A stretch of 5,823 nucleotides of DNA, taken from JBHGBB01 sp041946755 (GTDB lineage Bacteria; UBP4; UBA4092; JAOAEQ01). The DNA lies in assembly GCA_041946755.1 (NCBI GenBank), contig JBHGBB010000223.1, positions 1 to 5,823 on the forward strand, in the 5' to 3' direction. Of the stretch, positions 1 to 5,146 are shown piece by piece. The notes beneath the pieces were generated by a model, which was given only the letters and a program-made list of their open reading frames with translations, had not been told where the DNA came from and made no database searches. Made by a program: the position numbers and the translations under genes. Numbering within the stretch: position 1 is the first letter of the stretch; every line of letters starts with the position of its first letter.

Positions 1-1
1 T

Positions 2-328
2 GGCGGAAATCAACAGAAAGTTATAATCGCTCGGGAATTATCACGTAATCCAAAATTATTAATTGCCGCGCAACCCACAAGAGGATTGGATATCGGAGCT
101 ACTGAATTTGTTCATCAAAAATTGATTTCGGTTCGAGACCAAGGTGTTGCGGTTCTGCTAGTTTCTGCTGATTTATCGGAAATTATGGTTTTATCCGACC
201 GAATAGCAATAATGTATGAAGGGAGAATCGTTGCGACTGTTCACGCAGATAAAACAAGTGTTCGTGAGTTGGGATTATATATGACTGGAGTAACGAACAA
301 AACTACAGTTAACCAGTACAACGCTTAG
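2..328 (+). CDS. BMP-type (nucleoside/simple-sugar) ABC transporter ATPase, C-terminal part
   Basis: The 5' end is cut by the window edge. The open frame runs from base 2 and gives the last 108 residues of the second nucleotide-binding domain of a cytoplasmic two-NBD ATPase that energises substrate import. It opens inside the ABC signature (GGNQQK, residues 1-6 of the fragment). The Walker B/D-loop region follows as LLIAAQPTRGLDIGA (19-33), then SADLSEIMVLSDRIAIMYEG. The catalytic Glu after Walker B is Gln24 and the usual H-loop His is absent. As I recall the YufO/NupO family, this degenerate second site is normal there, so it is not a sign of decay. An internal ATG at 86 lies after the signature motif and is not the start. 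The gene ends 10 nt before a small membrane-protein gene and is probably co-transcribed with it and the permease. The substrate cannot be read from this fragment. Confidence 0.93.
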   Translation, partial: GGNQQKVIIARELSRNPKLLIAAQPTRGLDIGATEFVHQKLISVRDQGVAVLLVSADLSEIMVLSDRIAIMYEGRIVATVHADKTSVRELGLYMTGVTNKTTVNQYNA

Positions 329-338
329 TTCAAGTATT

Positions 339-815
339 ATGAAGACTTTGATTAGTTATTTAATGGCGCTGCTCTTGTATATATTTTTTAGTCGCGCAGT
401 TTCTATTCCAGCAGCGTTAGCCCTGCATATCCGAGCAGGGATTGTATTTTGTGCGGTATTTGGTCTGGATTTGTTGCAAATTCCATTGTTTTTTCGATTA
501 TACGAAAAAGGATTTCCAAAAATTCCGGTCGTAAAACATTTAATAAAACGACTACCTACTCCAGAACAATTTGAAAAAAGCAAACTGCGTAAGCTAACTC
601 AATCACTTGGCGGCATAGGCGTAATCTTCATATCTGCTATGCCAACATGTGGAGGAGGGATGTGGACAGCAGTACTTCTGGCTCATATTTTAAAATTGAG
701 TAGGAAACAGAGTTATTTTTTTCTCGCGACTGGAAGTTTTATCAGTTGTATTATTTTCACATTAGGTATTGGATTTATATTTAAATTACTCCATGTTATC
801 CCAAAAATATTTTAA
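339..815 (+). CDS. Small integral membrane protein, Sm_multidrug_ex-like (COG2426 type)
   Basis: This is a 158-residue hydrophobic protein with about four membrane segments (roughly residues 3-18, 30-54, 91-116 and 126-150). A basic loop at 56-87, rich in Lys and Arg, separates the two pairs and is probably cytoplasmic. The most telling stretch is AMPTCGGGMWTAVLLAHIL (100-118) followed by SRKQSYFFLATG. From memory, this matches the 'IPLPGTGAWTGALIA..LG...KKA' core of the family named small multidrug export protein, whose function is poorly established. The pattern match is moderate and the helix pairing is inferred from hydrophobicity. The ATG at 339 comes 10 nt after the ATPase stop with no clear Shine-Dalgarno, so translation may be coupled. 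Its place between importer ATPase and permease genes is unusual and could indicate a transporter accessory role or a chance insertion. An export function is not shown. Confidence 0.8.
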   Translation: MKTLISYLMALLLYIFFSRAVSIPAALALHIRAGIVFCAVFGLDLLQIPLFFRLYEKGFPKIPVVKHLIKRLPTPEQFEKSKLRKLTQSLGGIGVIFISAMPTCGGGMWTAVLLAHILKLSRKQSYFFLATGSFISCIIFTLGIGFIFKLLHVIPKIF

Positions 816-893
816 TAACTGGCATAATTTTGACAGAAGTCTTATTTATATATCCAAAGAAAGTTTTTAATTTAACCATACAAAATCTGACAA

Positions 894-1988
894 ATGAAAC
901 CGCATATCAGGATATCCAGTCGTATTATAAGTGATGTTATTATTCCGATAATAGCAGTTGTAATCTCACTCATAGTAGGTGGAATATTTATTCTCGTAAT
1001 AGGACAAAATCCTATTCAAGTTTATCGTTTGTTATTAGCCGGAACATTCGGAACAATATATCATATCAATTGGTATGGTATTGGCCAAGTTTTATTCAAT
1101 GCAACCCCATTAATTTTTACCGGATTGGCAGTCGCAGTAGCATTCCAAGCAGGTTTATTTAATATAGGTGCTGAAGGACAATTATATATTGGCGCTTTTT
1201 TAACAGCTATTATAGCGACTCTGTTAACGACCCTACCCCGTATTCTTGTTCTCCCGGTATGTATCATTGCCGGTTTTGTTGGAGGCGGGATATGGGGTTA
1301 TATTCCCGGAATACTAAAGGCCAAACTGGGTGTCCATGAAGTAATCAATACCATAATGTTAAATTTTATCGCAATTGCCGTAATCGCATTTTTCGGCGAA
1401 AGATTTTTCTATCTATCGGCAACAGTACATACCAGTGAAATAGCCAAAAATGCAATTATTGACCGATTGCAGGTTTGGTTTCCTGTTTTCCAAGGTTCAT
1501 TAGTTAATGCGAGTTTATTCTTGGCATTAGGGTGTGCTTGTTTGATTCACTTCATGCTTCGTAAAACAAGATGGGGATATGAACTTCGAGCAGTAGGATT
1601 GTCCCCAAGTGCGGCTGAATACGCAGGAATTAAAGTTAAACGAATTACGGCACGATCGATGTTCATTAGCGGCGGATTAGCTGGCTTGGTCGGCACTAAT
1701 TTCGTATTGGGATATAAGCACTTCTTTGAAGATGGATTCTCCTCTGGAATAGGTTTTATGGGAATCGCGGTTGCTTTACTCGGTCGAAACCAGCCAATTG
1801 GTATCATCGTCGCAGGATTACTATTTGGTGCGTTAAGTCACGGTGGATTGGTAATTAATACACTGGTTCCGAAAGAATTGATTGAAGTGCTTCAAGGAAT
1901 CATCATTATCATGGTTGTACTCAGTTCGCAGATTTTCTGGATTTGGCTACGAAAACATAAACATTTATTTCATGAACAAAATACTTGA
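894..1988 (+). CDS. BMP-type ABC transporter permease (BPD_transp_2, YufP/NupP-like)
   Basis: This is a 364-residue polytopic inner-membrane permease. It forms the translocation channel of an importer in the nucleoside/simple-sugar (BMP) class, working with the two-NBD ATPase encoded upstream. Family hallmarks visible are FNIGAEGQLYIGAF (89-102), LKAKLGVHEVINTIMLN (141-157), the cytoplasmic ATPase-contact loop at about 228-250 (GYELRAVG...AGIKVKR), then SGGLAGLVG (259-267) and GIAVALLGRNQPIGI (290-304). An N-terminal helix spans about 14-37, and the C-terminal tail after residue 351 is basic. Length is normal for the family. In-frame TGA at 888-890 makes ATG 894 the first possible ATG start, although no good Shine-Dalgarno precedes it. 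These importers usually have two different permeases, and no second one follows. The stop codon is shared with the -35 element of the next promoter. The class call is firm; the substrate is unknown. Confidence 0.95.
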   Translation: MKPHIRISSRIISDVIIPIIAVVISLIVGGIFILVIGQNPIQVYRLLLAGTFGTIYHINWYGIGQVLFNATPLIFTGLAVAVAFQAGLFNIGAEGQLYIGAFLTAIIATLLTTLPRILVLPVCIIAGFVGGGIWGYIPGILKAKLGVHEVINTIMLNFIAIAVIAFFGERFFYLSATVHTSEIAKNAIIDRLQVWFPVFQGSLVNASLFLALGCACLIHFMLRKTRWGYELRAVGLSPSAAEYAGIKVKRITARSMFISGGLAGLVGTNFVLGYKHFFEDGFSSGIGFMGIAVALLGRNQPIGIIVAGLLFGALSHGGLVINTLVPKELIEVLQGIIIIMVVLSSQIFWIWLRKHKHLFHEQNT

Positions 1989-2013
1989 CAAGAATCGATA
2001 AACCTGCTATATT
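1985..2013 (+). promoter_or_regulatory. Strong sigma70-type promoter for the cold-shock gene
   Basis: A perfect -35 TTGACA (1985-1990) is separated by exactly 17 nt from -10 TATATT (2008-2013), which is preceded by an extended -10 TGC (2005-2007). The -35 overlaps the TGA stop (1986-1988) of the permease gene. The predicted transcription start is near 2020, giving the cold-shock gene a leader of about 150 nt. Long leaders are known for cspA-type genes. The promoter is read from sequence only; the start site is inferred. Confidence 0.75.
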
Positions 2014-2037
2014 TTTACTGGGATTGGGAATTAAGCA

Positions 2038-2103
2038 GTGAGTACCTTCGATTTTGTTTTTCAATTAACAGCATATTTTACTAAACGAACTTCTATTGAA
2101 TGA
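2038..2103 (+). CDS. Possible 21-codon leader ORF in the csp 5' UTR
   Basis: A GTG at 2038 opens a 21-codon frame ending at TGA 2101-2103. It encodes a short peptide, STFDFVFQLTAYFTKRTSIE after the start residue, with four Phe and one Tyr. The last codons cover the 5' arm of the terminator-like hairpin (2083-2097), and the stop lies in its loop. A ribosome translating it would therefore block the hairpin, which is the geometry of a classical attenuator. The upstream purines (GGGAA at 2026-2030) are only a weak Shine-Dalgarno. Phe codons are common by chance in T-rich DNA, so this ORF may be an accident. Confidence 0.25.
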   Translation: MSTFDFVFQLTAYFTKRTSIE

Positions 2104-2138
2104 CTGTTTTATACCAAAAATAGCAAGTTCGTTTTTTT
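2083..2138 (+). terminator. Terminator-like stem-loop with T7 tract inside the csp leader
   Basis: The 5' arm AAACGAACTTCTATT (2083-2097) pairs with AATAG (2119-2123) and AAGTTCGTTT (2125-2134), leaving one bulged C at 2124 and a 21-nt loop. That is 15 base pairs. The 3' arm runs directly into seven T (2132-2138), as in an intrinsic terminator. It lies 18 nt upstream of the start of the csp Shine-Dalgarno core and downstream of the only good promoter. It could be the late terminator of the ABC operon, an attenuator of csp, or both. The stem is AT-rich apart from its CGAAC/GTTCG core, so termination may be partial or temperature-dependent (inference). Confidence 0.65.
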
Positions 2139-2150
2139 ATTTGTCAAAAG

Positions 2151-2160
2151 AAAGGAGGGA
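2151..2160 (+). promoter_or_regulatory. Strong ribosome binding site of the cold-shock gene
   Basis: AAAGGAGGGA contains the full Shine-Dalgarno core AAGGAGG (2152-2158), 11 nt before a GTG start at 2170. It is the strongest ribosome binding site in the window and it decides the GTG start, since no in-frame ATG gives the conserved N-terminus. Confidence 0.85.
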
Positions 2161-2169
2161 ATTATACCA

Positions 2170-2379
2170 GTGGCTGAACGAGTTAAAGGCAAAGTGAAAT
2201 GGTTTAATGATCGTAAAGGATTTGGATTTATTGCGCAAGAAAATGGCGAAGATGTTTTCGTTCATTATAGTGCGGTACAAGGAGATGGATTTAAAACCTT
2301 GGCTGAAGGTCAAGCCGTCGAATTTGAAATTGTTAAAGGTGAAAAAGGATTCCAAGCAGCTAACGTTACCAAGGCATGA
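2170..2379 (+). CDS. csp: Cold-shock-domain protein (CspA family)
   Basis: This is a 69-residue single cold-shock domain, the normal length for the family. Such proteins are small cytoplasmic five-strand beta-barrels that bind single-stranded RNA and DNA, melt RNA structure and, in E. coli CspC/CspE, act as transcription antiterminators. The two nucleic-acid-binding motifs are intact: RNP1 as KGFGFI (16-21) and RNP2 as VFVHY (29-33), with the conserved KVKWFN at 8-13. Start is GTG at 2170 behind AAGGAGG, giving the typical MAERVKGKVKWF N-terminus. The gene forms its own transcription unit, with a consensus promoter and long leader in front and a T-tract hairpin behind. The leader hairpin and an anti-Shine-Dalgarno-like motif just after the stop suggest post-initiation control; this is inferred. 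Whether it is cold-induced cannot be told from sequence. Confidence 0.97.
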   Translation: MAERVKGKVKWFNDRKGFGFIAQENGEDVFVHYSAVQGDGFKTLAEGQAVEFEIVKGEKGFQAANVTKA

Positions 2380-2390
2380 ACAGCATCCTA

Positions 2391-2397
2391 CCTCCTT
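2391..2397 (+). promoter_or_regulatory. Anti-Shine-Dalgarno-like motif in the csp 3' UTR
   Basis: CCTCCTT lies 11 nt after the csp stop codon and is the exact reverse complement of the csp Shine-Dalgarno core AAGGAGG (2152-2158). With its flanks (ACCTCCTTA, 2390-2398) it also equals the anti-Shine-Dalgarno tail of E. coli 16S rRNA. It could pair with the csp ribosome binding site across the mRNA. A 7-nt match can also arise by chance; function is not demonstrated. Confidence 0.35.
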
Positions 2398-2418
2398 ATT
2401 AGCGATAGTAAAAAGTAT

Positions 2419-2485
2419 AAAATGCAGTCGTATAAAGATATATGATCCAAGCGTTTTGGAGATTATCTCGCAGGCTGCATTTTTT
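2419..2485 (+). terminator. Intrinsic terminator downstream of csp
   Basis: AAAATGCAG (2419-2427) pairs perfectly with CTGCATTTT (2475-2483), and the 3' arm continues into a run of six T (2480-2485). The large 47-nt loop can fold further: AGATA (2436-2440) with TATCT (2464-2468), and CCAA (2447-2450) with TTGG (2456-2459). It sits about 40 nt after the csp stop and just upstream of the serS promoter, a sensible place to end the csp transcript. Confidence 0.7.
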
Positions 2486-2487
2486 AT

Positions 2488-2516
2488 TTGACTAATCTCT
2501 CAGAACAGCATAAAAT
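2488..2516 (+). promoter_or_regulatory. Sigma70-type promoter for serS and the receiver genes
   Basis: -35 TTGACT (2488-2493), a 17-nt spacer and -10 TAAAAT (2511-2516) form a near-consensus promoter immediately after the T tract of the csp terminator. The predicted start near 2523 gives serS a leader of about 40 nt. That is too short for a T-box riboswitch, and no T-box motif is seen. Confidence 0.7.
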
Positions 2517-2562
2517 CGTTGTTAAACTAATGATTGAAATTAATACCTGATAGGTTCCCACA

Positions 2563-3843
2563 ATGCTAGATATAAAATTTATTAAAGAAAATATCGATTT
2601 AGTTCGAGCTGGTATGGCTCATAAGAACCAGCAAATCGACTTGGATATCGTTTTATCACTCGATGAAGAGCGACGTAAATTATTAACTGAAGTAGAGTCA
2701 TTAAAAGCACATCGCAATCGAACGTCAGAAGAGATCGCGATCTTAAAACGGGAGAAACAAGATGCTCGGGAACAAATCGAAGCCATGCGTCTCGTTTCCG
2801 ATAAAATCAAATTACTTGATGAACAAGTACGCGAGGTTGAAGATAAACTCTATCAAGTATTATTAACTATTCCCAACTTACCGCATACTTCAACTCCGAT
2901 TGGAAAAAATGAACGAGATAATATTGAGGTACGCCGTTGGGGACAAGTCCCTTCATTTGGTTTTGATCCCCTACCACATTGGGAACTTGGAGAACTGCAT
3001 GATATTTTGGATATGCCGCGAGCGACAAAAATCGCTGGCGCTCGGTTTCCTTTATATAAAGATTTAGGCGCTAAACTTGAACGGGCTTTAATCAATTTCA
3101 TGCTCGATCTACATACTGCCAAACATGGATATAAAGAAATATATCCTCCGATTCTTGCCAATGAGCAAAGCATGATTGGAATCGGCCAATTACCAAAATT
3201 CGCCAATGAAATGTTTAAATGTGAATTAGATGGATATTATCTCATTCCCACTGCCGAAGTTCCACTCACCAACATCCATCGAGATGAGATACTGGATGGA
3301 GATATACTTCCATTATATTATACCGCGTTTACTCCCTGTTTTCGTCGCGAAGCAGGGGCTGCAGGAAAAGATACTCGAGGACTAATTAGAAATCACCAAT
3401 TCAATAAAGTTGAAATGGTAAAATTCGTAAAACCAGAGGATTCTTATACAGAGTTGGAAAAGCTGGTTAAAGACGCTGAAGAAGTTCTCCAACTACTAGA
3501 ATTGCCATATCGTGTGGTATCATTATGTAGTGCTGATTTGAGTTTTGCTTCAGCTAAGTGTTATGATCTGGAAGTCTGGATACCAAGTTCTGGTACGTAT
3601 CGAGAAATATCATCGTGTAGTAATTTTGAAGATTTCCAGGCTCGCCGGGCAAATATCAAATTCCGGCGGGATACAAAATCGAAGTTGGAATATGTTCATA
3701 CCTTAAATGGATCGGGATTGGCTATTGGTAGAACTTTTGTCGCAATTGTTGAGAATTTCCAGCAAGCAGACCGCAGTATCGTCATTCCTGAAGTACTCCG
3801 TCCTTATATGAATGGGTGTATTTCGATAATCTTAGAAAAATAA
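2563..3843 (+). CDS. serS: Seryl-tRNA synthetase
   Basis: This is a 426-residue class II aminoacyl-tRNA synthetase of bacterial type, close to the E. coli enzyme in length. It activates serine with ATP and charges tRNA-Ser, and also tRNA-Sec where present, in the cytoplasm. Residues about 27-100 are highly charged and heptad-like, the antiparallel coiled-coil arm that grips the long variable arm of tRNA-Ser. Motif 1 falls around 159-196 (GARFPLYKDLG...YKEIYPP). TAEVPLTN (230-237) is the serine-site loop, motif 2 contains FRREAG (260-265), REISSCSNFEDFQARR spans 347-362, and motif 3 is GLAIGRTFVAIVEN (385-398). The ATG at 2563 gives the canonical MLDIKFIKEN start, with only a weak Shine-Dalgarno (AGG at 2552-2554). 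It has its own promoter, and the first response regulator follows 3 nt after its stop. Confidence 0.98.
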   Translation: MLDIKFIKENIDLVRAGMAHKNQQIDLDIVLSLDEERRKLLTEVESLKAHRNRTSEEIAILKREKQDAREQIEAMRLVSDKIKLLDEQVREVEDKLYQVLLTIPNLPHTSTPIGKNERDNIEVRRWGQVPSFGFDPLPHWELGELHDILDMPRATKIAGARFPLYKDLGAKLERALINFMLDLHTAKHGYKEIYPPILANEQSMIGIGQLPKFANEMFKCELDGYYLIPTAEVPLTNIHRDEILDGDILPLYYTAFTPCFRREAGAAGKDTRGLIRNHQFNKVEMVKFVKPEDSYTELEKLVKDAEEVLQLLELPYRVVSLCSADLSFASAKCYDLEVWIPSSGTYREISSCSNFEDFQARRANIKFRRDTKSKLEYVHTLNGSGLAIGRTFVAIVENFQQADRSIVIPEVLRPYMNGCISIILEK

Positions 3844-3846
3844 TTT

Positions 3847-4296
3847 ATGCCGAAAAAAAGAATTCTGATCGTTGATGATAATCCAGATATCTTACGGATG
3901 CTTGAATTATTGCTCGCTGATAAATATGAAGTTATCACCGCACCTGATGGTATGGCTGGATTGGAAAAAGCGTTTAAATATCAGCCGGATTTAGCTATTC
4001 TTGATATCATGATGCCAAAAATGAGCGGGTATCAGGTAATTGAAAGTATGAAAAAACATAAACAAATGCAGACCATCCCGGTGATTTTCCTTTCCGCTAA
4101 AGGAACTCCTGTTGAAAAAGAATTCGGATTAAAAAAAGGAGCGACGATTTACATGACTAAACCATTTGATTCCGCGGTACTACAGCAAAATGTAGAAATG
4201 CTCCTACGGTTTGGGTCTACTGACAAGAAAGAACGACCTGAAATAGATAAGGTTGTTAGCGATGAAACAGCGAAAAAAAATGTTAAATGGGAATAA
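3847..4296 (+). CDS. Single-domain response regulator (CheY-like receiver) with charged C-terminal tail
   Basis: This 149-residue protein has a complete receiver domain at about 5-120. The phosphorylation site is intact: acidic pair Asp10/Asp11, phosphoacceptor Asp53 in ILDIMMP, switch Ser83, and Lys105 in TKPF. Such proteins take a phosphoryl group from a histidine kinase and signal through protein-protein contact. There is no DNA-binding or enzymatic output domain, only a charged tail (about 121-149, Lys/Asp/Glu-rich) of unknown role. The start lies 3 nt after serS with no visible Shine-Dalgarno, so it is probably translated by coupling. A second receiver gene follows after 20 nt. No kinase is encoded in the window, so the partner is elsewhere. 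The domain call is firm; the pathway is unknown. Confidence 0.95.
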   Translation: MPKKRILIVDDNPDILRMLELLLADKYEVITAPDGMAGLEKAFKYQPDLAILDIMMPKMSGYQVIESMKKHKQMQTIPVIFLSAKGTPVEKEFGLKKGATIYMTKPFDSAVLQQNVEMLLRFGSTDKKERPEIDKVVSDETAKKNVKWE

Positions 4297-4316
4297 TATC
4301 CCGGAGTATATGATTT

Positions 4317-4703
4317 ATGATTAAAGTCTTAGCGATAGATGACCAATTCGATAATCTGGCAATAATCCAAATGAGTTTACAATTAGAAGGGATACAAGTC
4401 ATCACTTCGGATAATGGACGTGAAGGGATCGAAAAAGCAGTTGCAGAAACTCCTGATGTTATTTTACTCGATTTGATGATGCCGCATATGGATGGCTATG
4501 AAGTATATCAACAGCTAAAACGAAAAAAAGTTACAAAGAATATCCCGGTAATAATGTTAACTGCTGTTGACCAGCCGCAACAAATGGAAAAAGCTAAAAA
4601 AATGGGGATGGAAGATTATATCACCAAACCATTTGACCCGCTCAATTTAGCTACCCGTATCCGATTCTTCCTAGATAAAGCAAACAAACCTACTGATCAA
4701 TAA
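4317..4703 (+). CDS. Single-domain response regulator (CheY-like receiver)
   Basis: This is a 128-residue stand-alone receiver that occupies nearly the whole protein. The acidic pair is Asp8/Asp9, the phosphoacceptor Asp52 lies in LLDLMMPHMDGYEV, the switch residue is Thr82 (MLTA), and Lys104 lies in ITKPFDP. All active-site residues are present, so it should be phosphorylatable. No output domain follows, only a short tail. It is clearly related to the receiver encoded just upstream but is diverged, with Thr instead of Ser at the switch and no long tail, so this is an old paralogue pair and not a recent tandem copy. GGAG at 4303-4306, 10 nt before the ATG, is a reasonable Shine-Dalgarno and supports this start. 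It is the last gene of the apparent serS operon and converges on the HIT gene. Confidence 0.95.
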   Translation: MIKVLAIDDQFDNLAIIQMSLQLEGIQVITSDNGREGIEKAVAETPDVILLDLMMPHMDGYEVYQQLKRKKVTKNIPVIMLTAVDQPQQMEKAKKMGMEDYITKPFDPLNLATRIRFFLDKANKPTDQ

Positions 4704-4745
4704 AGGGTTTCTCTTCTTCCTCTATTTTGAACTTATAATTGGTCA
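4694..4745. repeat. Weak inverted repeat in the convergent gap
   Basis: TGATCAAT (4694-4701) and ATTGGTCA (4738-4745) can pair over 8 bp with one G-T wobble. They flank a pyrimidine-rich loop between the converging receiver and HIT genes. No T tract follows on either strand, so I cannot call it an intrinsic terminator. It is the only symmetry I see in this 52-nt gap. Confidence 0.25.
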
Positions 4746-4755
4746 TCAATATCTT

Positions 4756-5121
4756 CTATCCTGGTGGCCAACCAAGCTGACGGCCACCCAGTAAATGTAA
4801 ATGGATATGGAATACTGCTTGCCCGGCATCGCGATTACAATTGAATACCAGCCGATATCCAGAATCAGCTATTTTCTCTTTCCGCGCAAGATCATTCGCA
4901 ATCAAAACCAGTTTTCCCATTATATCTTTATCTTTTTCTGTCAATGTTAATATGGTAGGAATATGCTTTTTCGGAATAATCTGGTAATGAATCGGCGCTT
5001 TGGGCTGGATATCTTTGAATGCAATCACATCAGGATCTTCATAAACTATCTGCGCTGGGATTTCTTTTTTAATGATTCTGCAAAAGATACATACCCGCTC
5101 ATCCTCAACCAATTTTTGCAT
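4756..5121 (-). CDS. HIT-family nucleotide-binding protein, HinT-like
   Basis: This is a 121-residue complete histidine-triad protein. The family hydrolyses nucleoside phosphoramidates and related adenylylated compounds through a His nucleophile; the physiological substrate in bacteria is unclear. The triad is HIHLHLL (105-111), followed by the conserved GGRQLGWPPG tail of the HinT branch. Other conserved stretches are CIFC (11-14), which with downstream His may form the zinc site seen in some HIT proteins, plus KDIQPKAPIHY (36-46) and IPKKHI (49-54). The ATG at 5121 is supported by AAAGGAG (complement of 5132-5138), 10 nt upstream. The gene follows the methylthiotransferase gene by 25 nt on the same strand and is probably co-transcribed. 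I recall the same pair next to rpsU in Clostridia; no rpsU follows here. Confidence 0.95.
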   Translation of the reverse strand: MQKLVEDERVCIFCRIIKKEIPAQIVYEDPDVIAFKDIQPKAPIHYQIIPKKHIPTILTLTEKDKDIMGKLVLIANDLARKEKIADSGYRLVFNCNRDAGQAVFHIHLHLLGGRQLGWPPG

Positions 5122-5146
5122 AATTGATTTTCTCCTTTGATTGATA

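Noticed and set aside
2..85. Loss of the catalytic Glu and H-loop His in the ABC ATPase as a sign of a decayed gene
   Set aside because: A degenerate second NBD with AAQPTRGLD is, as far as I recall, normal for the BMP-type ATPase family.
356..583. Open frames on the minus strand under the membrane protein, permease and serS genes (also 1061-1267, 1547-1807, 2619-2810, 2853-3206) and on the plus strand over mtaB (5137-5334)
   Set aside because: All lie opposite well-supported genes, show no domain features and have no convincing ribosome binding sites.
830..858. TTGACA at 830-835 as a -35 for the permease gene
   Set aside because: The nearest -10-like elements (TATATA at 847, TATATC at 849) are only 11-13 nt away and nothing fits at 16-18 nt, so it is not a credible promoter.
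2141..2168. TTGTCA-16-TATACC as an alternative csp promoter
   Set aside because: The spacing is acceptable, but transcription would start after the GTG at 2170, leaving out the strong Shine-Dalgarno and the start codon.
2207..2491. 94-codon frame overlapping csp in another frame
   Set aside because: It runs over the conserved cold-shock domain and the terminator, lacks a ribosome binding site and resembles no family; it is a frame shadow.
2380..2562. T-box riboswitch controlling serS
   Set aside because: No T-box core (UGGNACC with AGGGUGG) is present, and the hairpin lies upstream of the predicted serS promoter, so it is not in the serS leader.
3523..3543. Deviation LCSADLS in SerRS where many enzymes have LCTGD(L/M)G
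   Set aside because: This segment varies among bacterial seryl-tRNA synthetases, and all three class II motifs and the serine-site loop are intact, so there is no sign of inactivation.
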